From the NCBI RefSeq assembly GCF_000377505.1, contig NZ_KB898185.1:834980-898979 (forward strand): a DNA stretch of 64,000 nt. Reading direction: 5' to 3'. Under the pieces are notes generated by a model. The model saw nothing but the letters and a program-made list of their open reading frames with translations, did not search any database and was not told where the DNA came from. The number at the start of each line of letters is the position of its first letter. Within the stretch, counting starts at the first letter, position 1. The stretch comes from Paenibacillus massiliensis 2301065 = DSM 16942 (GTDB taxonomy: Bacteria; Bacillota; Bacilli; Paenibacillales; Paenibacillaceae). The position numbers were made by a program, and so were the translations under genes. This document shows, piece after piece, positions 9,365 through 17,233 of this stretch.

Positions 9365-10030
9365 ATGGATAAACATATCATTAAGCCCATTCAACGCCTG
9401 TCGTTGCGTGATGAAGTCTATCACACGTTAAGAAGGTCCATCATTACACTGGAGCTACAGCCTGAAGAGCGGCTCAGTGACAAGGACTTAGCTGAGAAAT
9501 TCGGAATTAGCCGCACCCCTGTCCGAGAAGCGCTCAAGAAGCTGGAGGATGAAGGTCTGGTGGGATCGCTTCCGGGGTCATCTACTTTTGTTGCTCCATT
9601 ACATGTGAAGGAGGCTGAGCACGCTTTTACCGTGGTCGCTGTCTTACACGCTTTGGCGGCCAGACTTGCAGGTCCTCTATTAGAGCCCGCAGATATTCAT
9701 GCTTTGGAGGACTGCAATGCCTCATTACAGCATGCCATTGAACAAGGTAATGCGATTCAGGCTGTAGAGGCAGATACGAGCTTTCACAAGGTCTTTCTGG
9801 ATGTTGCAGCAAATCCTGAGATTATATTGGCACTGGAACGTAGCATACCCAAGATTCAGCGGTTGGAAATATCACAATTCAATACCTTGAATGGCCTACA
9901 ATCGGTAGAGCAGCATCTTCAAATCATGGATGCATGCAGGCTTAAAGACTACGACCGCGTCGCTCGTCTCGTTGAAGACAATTGGCTGAGTCTCGGGAAG
10001 CTGCTGACTGAGCCATCCGAACTGAGGTGA
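9365..10030 (+). CDS. GntR family transcriptional regulator (FadR/FCD type)
   Basis: A 221-residue DNA-binding regulator. Residues ~12-78 form the GntR winged helix (LRDEVYHTLRRSIITLELQ, then FGISRTPVREALKKLEDEGL), and the rest is an all-helical FCD ligand-binding domain with D/H residues (VEADTSFHKVFLDVA; VEQHLQIMDACRLKD) typical of metal and acid binding. It lies directly before a drug/metabolite exporter gene (1 nt between them), so it probably controls that exporter. No strong Shine-Dalgarno precedes the ATG. Confidence 0.92.
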   Translation: MDKHIIKPIQRLSLRDEVYHTLRRSIITLELQPEERLSDKDLAEKFGISRTPVREALKKLEDEGLVGSLPGSSTFVAPLHVKEAEHAFTVVAVLHALAARLAGPLLEPADIHALEDCNASLQHAIEQGNAIQAVEADTSFHKVFLDVAANPEIILALERSIPKIQRLEISQFNTLNGLQSVEQHLQIMDACRLKDYDRVARLVEDNWLSLGKLLTEPSELR

Positions 10031-10031
10031 C

Positions 10032-11021
10032 GTGGATGTGAAGCCGATTGTTATTGGTATAGCTGCGTCTTTCTTTTTCGCCTTCACCTTTGTACTCAAT
10101 TCATCCATGCAGCAGTCAGGTGGAAGCTGGGTATGGAGCGCTTCGTTGAGATATCTGTTTATGCTTCCACTTCTCCTGTGCCTGGTGCTGTTCAGACACA
10201 GACTTCGTCCTCTTTTAGCAGAAATGAAGAAAAATCCCGGTAGCTGGGTGCTATGGAGCACGATCGGCTTCGGCTTCTTCTACGCTCCCCTGTGCCTTGC
10301 TTCGGCCTATTCGCCAGGCTGGCTGATTGCGGGTACATGGCAGATGACAATTATATCTGGTACTTTGCTCGCACCGTTATTTGTCGAGACCATCCTCACC
10401 AGTAACGGCCCTGTTCAACACCGCGGGAAAATTCCGGTTAAAGGACTGGCCCTGTCTCTCGTAATTCTTCTGGGCATTGTTCTGATGCAGGTTGAGCACG
10501 CGCAAGGAATATCACCGAAAAGTCTCCTGCTAGGTGTCATTCCTGTGCTGCTCGCTTCTGTCGCCTATCCACTAGGCAATCGTAAAATGATGGAGCTCTG
10601 CGGGGGACGACTGGATACCACCCAGCGGGTACTCGGCATGACCATAGCCAGTCTACCCTTCTGGCTGCTACTCTCCTTGTATGGTCTTGCCACCTCAGGA
10701 TTGCCCAGCAGGGAGCAGAGCCTTCAAGCGCTGCTGGTAGCTCTATTTTCCGGGGTAATTGCTACGGTTCTGTTCTTCAAAGCAACTGATCTGGTGCGGG
10801 GAGATCTTCGCAAACTAGCCTCCGTCGAAGCTACCCAATCTATGGAGGTGCTGTTTGCCTTGGCTGGTGAACTGTTGTTCCTGTCGCTTCCTCTTCCGTC
10901 TCCAGTAGCCTGGTTCGGTATGATGCTGGTGGTCATCGGTATGATTTTACATAGCTATGCATCACATCGAACGACGTCACCCCATGCACGTATCCAGAAC
11001 ACGAGGCCCATCGAGCGATAA
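10032..11021 (+). CDS. EamA/EmrE-like multidrug resistance efflux transporter
   Basis: A 329-residue membrane protein with about 10 hydrophobic segments, of the large DMT superfamily (multidrug-resistance efflux type). It begins GIAASFFFAFTFVLNSSMQQ, and GTWQMTIISGTLLAPLF falls in the first EamA half. The start is taken as GTG at 10032; a second GTG two codons on has better spacing from the AGG of the overlapping TGAGGTGA. It is translationally close-coupled to the GntR gene. The substrate is unknown. Confidence 0.85.
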   Translation: MDVKPIVIGIAASFFFAFTFVLNSSMQQSGGSWVWSASLRYLFMLPLLLCLVLFRHRLRPLLAEMKKNPGSWVLWSTIGFGFFYAPLCLASAYSPGWLIAGTWQMTIISGTLLAPLFVETILTSNGPVQHRGKIPVKGLALSLVILLGIVLMQVEHAQGISPKSLLLGVIPVLLASVAYPLGNRKMMELCGGRLDTTQRVLGMTIASLPFWLLLSLYGLATSGLPSREQSLQALLVALFSGVIATVLFFKATDLVRGDLRKLASVEATQSMEVLFALAGELLFLSLPLPSPVAWFGMMLVVIGMILHSYASHRTTSPHARIQNTRPIER

Positions 11022-11054
11022 TATCAGAATTGTCCGATAGACCCAAACGAATGA

Positions 11055-11097
11055 ACGCGCAGCGATGTCCTGTAGTCAGGGCTCACTGCGCGTCTTT
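11055..11097 (+). terminator. Terminator of the GntR-exporter operon
   Basis: ACGCGCAG / CTGCGCGT arms enclose 23 nt and are followed by CTTTGTTG, 34 nt after the stop codon of the exporter. Confidence 0.6.
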
Positions 11098-11118
11098 GTT
11101 GTACAGCCATATATCGCT

Positions 11119-11589
11119 CTACTTCTGCTTCCTCCCCAATTCAATAAGTGCCTGTGTCGTTGCTGCCCGTACTGCTGGCTGTTCATGCTGCTCAAACCTG
11201 GTCACGATCGGAAGGTAAGCCGCATTAAAGGTAAGCCCTAGCGCGTAGATCGCATCTGGAAGTAGCTCAGGATCCATATCCATCAAATGCTCCGCCAGAT
11301 AATCGAGTCTGTCAGAGGCGTATTCGCTCAGCAGCTGAAGAATATCCTCCTTCACAATCTGCACGTTGCAGCCGAATAGCTCCCGCTCCAGTAGCTGTAT
11401 TAACTCCTCCTTGAAGGACAGCTCATAGCCAAAGTATGGATCAAGATATCGGTCCAGGCAAAAGAGCAGGCTTCGCTTCTCCACAGTATTGGCACCCTGC
11501 CAATACTCACGTATAGCCCGTAGCCCCTGCCGAACCAGCTCCATATGCTGCTCGGTATACGTTATGCTGCTAACCTGTTGATTGTCCAA
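11119..11589 (-). CDS. HEAT-repeat-like hypothetical protein
   Basis: A 156-residue, wholly helical, acidic protein. The end (PDAIYALGLTFNAAYLPIVTRFEQHEQPAVRAATTQALIELG) has the helix-turn-helix spacing of HEAT repeats, in which the VR.A...ALIELG helix is typical. No enzyme motif or membrane segment is seen. Small HEAT-type proteins of this size are sometimes immunity proteins, but nothing here proves it. It is followed on the same strand by short membrane proteins upstream. Confidence 0.6.
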   Translation of the reverse strand: MDNQQVSSITYTEQHMELVRQGLRAIREYWQGANTVEKRSLLFCLDRYLDPYFGYELSFKEELIQLLERELFGCNVQIVKEDILQLLSEYASDRLDYLAEHLMDMDPELLPDAIYALGLTFNAAYLPIVTRFEQHEQPAVRAATTQALIELGRKQK

Positions 11590-11633
11590 GGTTCCTGCCC
11601 CTCTTATATGCCGATCTTGTACTCTCTTGCCTA

Positions 11634-11996
11634 CTACTGTTGAACAACATGCTTCAATTCTGACTTATTCAGCGTAAGCCCCTTCTCCTGTGCTTCCTTT
11701 GTAAGGTGGTAGCTGAACTGCATCACTTCATTGTGGGCAAAGTATACGTATTCCACATGGGGTTCATCCTTGAAGACTACCGTTGCGAAAAATGGGGGTA
11801 ATTTGATGCCCCAAATTCCTTTGACAGATGCAATGTCTTCACGTGTGTAATGCTCTTGTCCGATCAGATACTGGCTTACCCGATTGGCGTAAATGACTTT
11901 ATTCACTTGTACATATACGACAGGTGTCAGTATAACGACTACAACAATCGTCCAGATTACAATCGCGACGACCGATCTAGGCTTGCGCTTGGACAT
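11634..11996 (-). CDS. DUF3139-like membrane-anchored protein
   Basis: A 120-residue protein. A single N-terminal transmembrane helix (VAIVIWTIVVVVILTPVVYV, residues ~9-28) follows a basic start, then comes an extracellular domain with HYTREDIASVKGIWGIKLPPFFATVVFKDEP and VEYVYFAHNEVMQFSY, which fits the DUF3139 family of Firmicutes. The function is unknown. It ends 44 nt upstream of the HEAT-like gene and starts 6 nt after the neighbouring small membrane gene, so the three may be co-transcribed. Confidence 0.65.
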   Translation of the reverse strand: MSKRKPRSVVAIVIWTIVVVVILTPVVYVQVNKVIYANRVSQYLIGQEHYTREDIASVKGIWGIKLPPFFATVVFKDEPHVEYVYFAHNEVMQFSYHLTKEAQEKGLTLNKSELKHVVQQ

Positions 11997-12002
11997 TCTT
12001 AT

Positions 12003-12296
12003 TCAATCCCCCCATAGCTGTTCAATGACTGGTGGATTATATTCCTGTGGGAACCATGCCACGGCTAACCATAATGTCAACAAGATGCAAGCTATCCAAA
12101 GCAAACCCTTTATGAACAAGTTCAATTTCCTGGTCACAAAAAGCGTTGTCACAATCAGAGCCGTATTCGTGAATAACATCGCGGGCAAATATATAATTCT
12201 ACCAAGGCCAGTATAAGGGAACCTATTAATCAGTAGAGCGATGACCAGCATGGATGGTCCCCATGCAATCAGCATCTTGCTTAATGGATCGTTCAC
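12003..12296 (-). CDS. Small membrane protein, possibly the 3' part of a frameshifted gene
   Basis: A 97-residue protein with three hydrophobic helices (MLIAWGPSMLVIALLI, LPAMLFTNTALIVTTLFV, LLWIACILLTLWLAVAWF). The GTG start has no convincing ribosome-binding site. The same frame stays open upstream through a second zinc-knuckle half (CRQC at 12351-12362), so the protein may really be the C-terminal part of the zinc-ribbon gene whose 5' part is at 12341-12532 in another frame. The function is unknown. Confidence 0.5.
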   Translation of the reverse strand: MNDPLSKMLIAWGPSMLVIALLINRFPYTGLGRIIYLPAMLFTNTALIVTTLFVTRKLNLFIKGLLWIACILLTLWLAVAWFPQEYNPPVIEQLWGD

Positions 12297-12532
12297 ACCG
12301 ATCAGCCCAGTAACACTGCACTGCGGTGCAAGGCCTAACTCTATCCGATTACATTGTCGACAGATATACGGATAGGGAATAATGATTGGAATGAAGCCAG
12401 GATTACGCCAATACCTACATCCCCGCTAAAAGCCCACCCTACTAAAATAACGTAACTGGAGAGAATAAGTCTGCTTAGGAAAGAATGGGCTTGCTTCAGC
12501 TCCGAGGTATCACATGTTGGACAAGTGTTCAT
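12297..12532 (-). pseudogene. Frameshifted zinc-ribbon membrane protein
   Basis: The 5' part starts MNTCPTCDTSELKQAHSF, a CxxC zinc-ribbon half, followed by a hydrophobic helix (LILSSYVILVGWAFSGDVGIG). The frame then ends at 12341 after an unrelated tail. Reading one frame over from about 12375-12410 gives PYPYICRQCNRIEL, the second CxxC expected of such proteins, and stays open into the gene at 12003. A single-base loss in the C-tract near 12376 would explain this. It could be a true mutation or a sequencing error. AAAAGGAAA precedes the ATG. Confidence 0.55.
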
Positions 12533-12598
12533 CTGCGCCGATTTCCTTTTCTACAAATTGAGCTTATTAGATTGTGTGGCTGAGTGGCAGGGTCATGT

Positions 12599-13156
12599 CT
12601 AAGATATGGCATTCTCATCTCGAACAACCTGGAATGAAAGCTTGGAGACTCTAAAATACCCTAGTATTTGGGACAAATTCTCTCTACTCTTTCCATAATC
12701 AATCACTGTAGTTCGAAGTGCGGGTCTGCTGTCAATTTCAATTCTCCACCGTTGCTCATCCACCGACTCCATTTGAAAGGATACGACCTCTCCCCAGGTG
12801 AGCCAATTTACGCCAGTTGTTGCGACAATCATACCTCTGGCCAGGTTATGCTCCTTGAGCTTGGTACGAGTGAGCATACGTAATGAAGATGTACAGGTCT
12901 CGAAGATCTCCTGCTTCGTTCCTTCAACTTCGAGCTCGATGGTATTTCGGACTTGGATCTTCCCCTTCTCATAGCCCAACCGCTTCAGGTTAATCCACTG
13001 GATCAGTGAGGCAATCCCTGTCATGAATAGCCCGAATACCACGCCAAAGATCAGTGAGGATACAAGCCATGAGTCGCTGTATACTCTCATGAACAATCCC
13101 ATACACAGTCCATAGGGGACCCCTGTAGCAAAAAACAAAATAAGCTTCTGCTTCAT
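12599..13156 (-). CDS. Conserved hypothetical membrane protein
   Basis: A 185-residue protein. Two N-terminal helices (LILFFATGVPYGLCMGLFM and SSLIFGVVFGLFMTGIASLI, about residues 5-23 and 33-52) are followed by a soluble domain of ~125 residues rich in strands (NTIELEVEGTKQEIFETC, WRIEIDSRPALRTTVIDYGKS). The layout resembles unnamed Bacillales two-TM proteins; I do not recognise a named domain. The start has GGAAGGGAGC about 4 nt upstream. Confidence 0.6.
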   Translation of the reverse strand: MKQKLILFFATGVPYGLCMGLFMRVYSDSWLVSSLIFGVVFGLFMTGIASLIQWINLKRLGYEKGKIQVRNTIELEVEGTKQEIFETCTSSLRMLTRTKLKEHNLARGMIVATTGVNWLTWGEVVSFQMESVDEQRWRIEIDSRPALRTTVIDYGKSRENLSQILGYFRVSKLSFQVVRDENAIS

Positions 13157-13222
13157 CGCTGCTCCCTTCCTCTCTGTAATACATTTGCCTTTATGGCTAA
13201 CTAAATATTTAACACGCTAACC

Positions 13223-13831
13223 TTACATCGAATCAATCCATGCTGCGAATTCCCTTACACTACCCACAGGGTTAATGGCCGTATTCATCTCAGCGATCTC
13301 GTCATTATATTCCAACTCATGAATGAGCAATGGGACGATACGACCGAACACACGTTGTACGTCTCCTCGATCGTGCAGCCTTTGAATGACACCCTTCACC
13401 AGCTCAAAGAAATTCGCTACAATCTGGTTACCCAGCTCCATAGCCCGGTTAAAATCTGCTGCTTCCAATTCATCCGAATAGTATGATGGCAGAGACTTAA
13501 CCCATTGATCTCTCAACAGTAGCGTCTCGGATGCCTCATCGTCGTAGCTATCGCCAATGACAATCTCCTCATTTTGCAGCCAAAATGCATAATTCCATCT
13601 GGCTTCAGCGGGGCCCGATGCATCGGACAGGCTATTATGTACCTGAGAATCTGTGTTATAGCCGAACACCAGCCGCGGCTGTCTAGGATCATCATCCTCA
13701 CATTCAATGTAGAACGATAACACATACATATCGTCCAAGAGCTGCTGCTCCCAAGTCTCCATTTGCTTTTGAATCATTTGATATATCGTATCTTCTAGGC
13801 TATTCGTTTCTTCCAGGCTATTCATGCTCAT
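13223..13831 (-). CDS. Hypothetical protein, DUF4303/immunity-like
   Basis: A 202-residue acidic cytosolic protein. After an amphipathic N-terminal helix (IYQMIQKQMETWEQQL) comes a strand with DDMYVLSFYIECEDDDPRQP, then SGPAEARWNYAFWLQNEE. This order recalls DUF4303-type proteins, which often sit among polymorphic-toxin immunity genes; the assignment is tentative. No toxin gene is adjacent. Its upstream region contains a dispersed repeat (13866-13940). Confidence 0.5.
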   Translation of the reverse strand: MSMNSLEETNSLEDTIYQMIQKQMETWEQQLLDDMYVLSFYIECEDDDPRQPRLVFGYNTDSQVHNSLSDASGPAEARWNYAFWLQNEEIVIGDSYDDEASETLLLRDQWVKSLPSYYSDELEAADFNRAMELGNQIVANFFELVKGVIQRLHDRGDVQRVFGRIVPLLIHELEYNDEIAEMNTAINPVGSVREFAAWIDSM

Positions 13832-13865
13832 GCCCCCAATAATATTTAATGTGATGAATTAGTTG

Positions 13866-13940
13866 CTTGACCAGATCAACTATAATGTAGAGCCGCTGCA
13901 AGCGGGGAGCCTGTTGACCGCTGTTAAGCTTGTTATTCTT
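13866..13940. repeat. Dispersed intergenic repeat, copy A
   Basis: CTTGACCAGATCAA, then GAGCCGCTGCAAGCGGGGAGC (with a CCGCT-GCA-AGCGG hairpin), then GACCGCTGTTAAGCTTGTT. The first two parts recur at 28109-28151; the last two recur, split by a decamer array, at 35235-35360. No coding function is apparent. Confidence 0.7.
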
Positions 13941-14185
13941 CGATCTATACTGAATAGCTGTTGAACAGCAAGCTGAAATCATATTCGTTCAAGATAAAAG
14001 TTAACCTATGTAATTATTACTCTACTTAATAGACATACCATGTAGCACTCACGAGCTATTGGGCCCCGTACCATCCGAATATAGCATTCAACCTCATATC
14101 ACTAGCTAATCCTTGTTCATGATAACCTAAAATGTGGAATTTGCGAAGTACTTGTAGTTCTTTCATTCCAATGGCCACCCAAAAA
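13941..14185. other. Gene-free stretch
   Basis: About 245 nt between the dispersed repeat and the adenine deaminase terminator. I see no ORF with a ribosome-binding site, no strong promoter and no further repeat. Confidence 0.5.
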
Positions 14186-14222
14186 GAAGGCACCCTTCTC
14201 TTTGGAGATCCGGGTGTCCTTC
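14186..14222 (-). terminator. Terminator of the adenine deaminase gene
   Basis: GAAGG(A)CACCC arms with one bulge enclose a 16-nt loop. On the minus strand the stem is followed by a TTCTTTTTGGG run. It lies ~125 nt beyond the stop codon. Confidence 0.7.
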
Positions 14223-14345
14223 TCAGTAACTACACTACGTGCTCTAACTTATATTACATACTTCAGCCTAGACTACATAGTCAATCGTATGACTCCCCAT
14301 ACGCTCTTACATGCCGTCCCTAGACTAATACTCGTTTGCAGCTAC

Positions 14346-16175
14346 TCAGCTCTCCAGCTCATGTCCAATGAACATGGACACCTTGCGGATACCGTCGACA
14401 CCGATGACAACGAGCCCTTGATCAGACAGGCGAATCTCGGGAATCACGACCAAAGCGAGCAACGACAGGGTCATAAATGCATTATTAAGCTTACAGCCTG
14501 CCTGCTGCAGTGCAAGACTGATACTCTCCGATTGATGAGCCACCTCGGCAAATGGGGCATCGGACATCAGACCTGCAATCGGCAGCGGGAATATTGTAGC
14601 ATCTTCATTCGTACACACTACTGCTCCACCTTGCAGCTCAATGACTTGATTTGCGGCCTTGGCCATCAGTTCATCATCATTTCCGATCACGAGCAGGTTA
14701 TGGCTATCATGCGCCACGGTCATGGCAATTGCGGCTGGAATCGTAAAACCAACACCCGTCACCAACGCTACCGAGCCTGCGCCCGTCCCCTTATGTCGTT
14801 CGAATACTGCAATCTTGCACAGATCGCTGGTCAGATCAGCGGTGACCACACCATTACTCACAGCGACCTTGCGTTGCACTTCCTTCGTCTCTACGTGATT
14901 CTCCGTCACCTGGATGACACGCACCTCCGCTGCTCCATCCGGGCACGGGGCTTGAATGGTGAAGCGGTCCGGGGTGAACTCCGCCTTCAGCCGCACAGTG
15001 TTCTTCACCTCGTCAGGATAGCGGAAGCTGTCCCAGTCTGCGATCATATGACCATGCTCGGCTACCAGCTGACCAGCAGCAATCGTGGCGCTCACTTGTA
15101 CATCAGCCAATCGACCGTCCAGCAAAATAATATCTGCAATCGAACCTGGTGTCACCGACCCGATATCCCGAGCAACCCCGAAGCGCTCAGCCGTATTAAG
15201 CGTAGCCATCTGGAATGCTGTAATAGGCTTCACTCCTTGCGCAATGGCATGACGCACGACATAATCCATCTGCCCTTCGTGCAAGAGCGATTCCGCGCTG
15301 CGATCATCCGTTACCAGCATCATGCGCCGTGTATCCAGCCCCATCTCCGTACAGGCACGGATCGTCTCGGCAACATCATGCCAGGCTGACCCCTGTCTCA
15401 TCTTGGCGTACATACCAAGTCGAATGCGCTCGGCTACATCCTCAGGCGTGACGCATTCATGATCCCCCGAGACACCACTTGCTGCATATACCGGAAGCCG
15501 CCAATCATCCGAAGCCCATGTGAAATGTCCATCTGCAACCTTGCCTGCACGTAATGTCGCTTGAATTTCGCCGATCATCGTCTCGTCCCCATACACGACA
15601 CCCGGGAAATTCATCACCTCACCAAGACCGATCATATCCGGTCCCCATGTCAGTGCTTCTGCTACCTCCTCAGGACCGAAGGCAGCCCCTGAAGTCTCAA
15701 GCTCCGCACTCGTCGAAGGTACACATGAGGCTACCTGCATGTAGGCTGCCATAGGCGTGGTCCGCGCATCCTCCAGCATAAGCCGCAGTCCTGGCAGTCC
15801 CAATACATTGGAAATCTCGTGTGCATCGAAGAAGCCACCTGTAACTCCTAGCGGTAGCACCGCTTTGGCGAACTCTGTAACGGTGAGCTGAGTGCTCTCA
15901 ATATGACAGTGCCCATCCAGCAATCCTGGGGCAATATAACGACCATTCGCTTCAATAATTACAGTCTCCGTACCGATCGTATGCTCTACATTGGCACCTA
16001 CATAGGCAATTCGACTGCCCTGAATAGCGACCGACATATTCGGAATGATCTCGCCAGAGGTCACATTTACGAGCGTTCCACTCCGAATGACCAGAGATGC
16101 AGGCTTATCCCCTCTGGCTGTAGCCACCAGCTCCGGTACACAATCCGCAAGTGGCGGACGTTGAAATTGATTCAT
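14346..16175 (-). CDS. ade: Adenine deaminase
   Basis: A 609-residue metal-dependent amidohydrolase that converts adenine to hypoxanthine and ammonia in purine salvage. The family blocks are all present: LVIRSGTLVNVTSGEIIPNMSVAI at the start, GRYIAPGLLDGHCHIEST (HxH metal ligands, about residue 88), GGFFDAHEISNV, SGDHECVTPEDVAERIRLGMYAKMRQGSAW, LVTDDRSAESLL, and AMTVAHDSHNLLVIGNDDELM in the C-terminal domain. The start used is MNQFQRPP with GGAGGT 8 nt upstream; the open frame extends 19 codons further without support. Length matches the family. It stands alone; no purine riboswitch was found upstream. Confidence 0.96.
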   Translation of the reverse strand: MNQFQRPPLADCVPELVATARGDKPASLVIRSGTLVNVTSGEIIPNMSVAIQGSRIAYVGANVEHTIGTETVIIEANGRYIAPGLLDGHCHIESTQLTVTEFAKAVLPLGVTGGFFDAHEISNVLGLPGLRLMLEDARTTPMAAYMQVASCVPSTSAELETSGAAFGPEEVAEALTWGPDMIGLGEVMNFPGVVYGDETMIGEIQATLRAGKVADGHFTWASDDWRLPVYAASGVSGDHECVTPEDVAERIRLGMYAKMRQGSAWHDVAETIRACTEMGLDTRRMMLVTDDRSAESLLHEGQMDYVVRHAIAQGVKPITAFQMATLNTAERFGVARDIGSVTPGSIADIILLDGRLADVQVSATIAAGQLVAEHGHMIADWDSFRYPDEVKNTVRLKAEFTPDRFTIQAPCPDGAAEVRVIQVTENHVETKEVQRKVAVSNGVVTADLTSDLCKIAVFERHKGTGAGSVALVTGVGFTIPAAIAMTVAHDSHNLLVIGNDDELMAKAANQVIELQGGAVVCTNEDATIFPLPIAGLMSDAPFAEVAHQSESISLALQQAGCKLNNAFMTLSLLALVVIPEIRLSDQGLVVIGVDGIRKVSMFIGHELES

Positions 16176-16458
16176 TACACATGACCTCCATAAGCAATAA
16201 TACAAGCTATTCCATTCGACCCGTAGAATCAACCTGCAAAAATATATGTTTCGTATTATAATCCTGTGGCATGGATATGTAAATCATCTTTATCTCGACT
16301 GTTCGATCCACCAAAAAAGGCGTACAAAACTGTGCATTCACCGAATACGCTGTCATTTGTGCGATATATTAGCTTACACTTTATCTATGCAAATTATATT
16401 AGCTCATGTACGTGATGAGTTATTGAGTTAGGAATGATAAGGTTATATCAGGATGATG
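16176..16458. other. Divergent intergenic region of ade
   Basis: About 280 nt upstream of ade, AT-rich, presumably with its minus-strand promoter. I see no aptamer-like conserved core, no ORF with a ribosome-binding site and no repeat before the tandem array begins. Confidence 0.4.
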
Positions 16459-16611
16459 TCCATACGTTATCCGTGCATGTCCATATAATGTCTGTGCAGT
16501 GTCCATACAATGTCTGTGCAATGTCCACACAGTGTCCGTGCAATGTCCATACAGTGTCTGTGCAATGTCCACACAGTGTCCGTGCAATGTCCATACAGTG
16601 TCTGTGCAATG
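16459..16611. repeat. 22-bp tandem repeat array (seven units)
   Basis: Seven head-to-tail units of GTCCATACAATGTCTGTGCA(AT) type, 22 bp each (the first is 21). The last five alternate between TACAGTGTCTG and CACAGTGTCCG forms. It ends 30 nt before the start codon of the Imm63-like gene. The regular 22-bp period is about two helical turns. The array reads as an open frame only because the unit lacks stops. Confidence 0.85.
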
Positions 16612-16641
16612 ACCGCCCTACAACGGAAAGGAGACTATCTC

Positions 16642-17082
16642 ATGTCCCTCTATAACACACAACAATTGATTGATCAGATTATGACCCATCTCCACGGCAC
16701 CACTCTGCCTCAAGACAACCTCTACAAGATGGTAGAGGCTTTATTCGACGAGAAGCATTATCCTGATCTCGTACCGCACATTATCGTTGAGCCCACTTGC
16801 TACCGACTGCAATTACATGAGCGTGGGATCCTCATTCAGGAGCGGCGCACCATTCAGGCGGAGGATGCCATCTATCTGGTGCTGGAGCAGGTCATTCACG
16901 ATTCGGCATATGTGATGCTTCTTAAGAAATACAGTAAGGATAATATCACAGCACACCTGAAGCATACTCCAGACATCATTAATGAACTGATGAGCATTAT
17001 TCATCAGGCCTTTGAGAAAATAGGAGGTATTTTCGACGAATGGCATCTGTCTGGCAGATTTAAAGAGCTTCTAAATGAATAG
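16642..17082 (+). CDS. Imm63-like immunity protein
   Basis: A 146-residue protein. The middle block YRLQLHERGILIQERRTIQAEDAIYLVLEQVIHDSAYVM resembles the Imm63 family (an ERG turn, an R-T pair, then a helix with D..I and a bulky tail). Proteins of this family neutralise polymorphic toxins. The ATG is chosen because AAAGGAG lies 8 nt before it; the frame is open upstream through the 22-bp repeat array, which is unlikely to be translated. No toxin lies next to it, so it would be an orphan immunity gene. Confidence 0.65.
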   Translation: MSLYNTQQLIDQIMTHLHGTTLPQDNLYKMVEALFDEKHYPDLVPHIIVEPTCYRLQLHERGILIQERRTIQAEDAIYLVLEQVIHDSAYVMLLKKYSKDNITAHLKHTPDIINELMSIIHQAFEKIGGIFDEWHLSGRFKELLNE

Positions 17083-17098
17083 CTTTTAAAATAAATAA

Positions 17099-17121
17099 GA
17101 GGAGCGGAATATCCGCTCCTC
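17099..17121. terminator. Bidirectional terminator between Imm63-like gene and helD
   Basis: A perfect 10-bp stem, GAGGAGCGGA / TCCGCTCCTC, with a 3-nt loop. On the minus strand it is followed by TTATTTATTTT; it serves the convergent ends at 17082 and 17234. Confidence 0.75.
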
Positions 17122-17233
17122 CCTTATCACATTGATTTCACTGATTTCACCACACGCTGCAAGACACTCATGTCCTTGGCTACCTGTTAACTTAGATCTG
17201 CTGTATAGCCATCAGCCGCGCCTTAGGTGTCAG

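Noticed and set aside
14202..15389. A 395-codon open frame antisense to ade
   Set aside because: Shadow of the adenine deaminase coding frame, without domains or a ribosome-binding site.
16230..16300. Possible purine riboswitch upstream of the adenine deaminase (TATAATCCTGTGG followed by GGATATG)
   Set aside because: The fragment is on the wrong strand for ade and lacks the GTTTCTACC loop and the second paired region.
16459..16611. CRISPR array
   Set aside because: Units are contiguous with no unique spacers, and no cas gene is present.
16434..16641. N-terminal extension of the Imm63-like gene through the 22-bp repeats (reading MSVQCPHSVRAM)
   Set aside because: A good ribosome-binding site lies before the ATG at 16642, and the repeats have no coding character.
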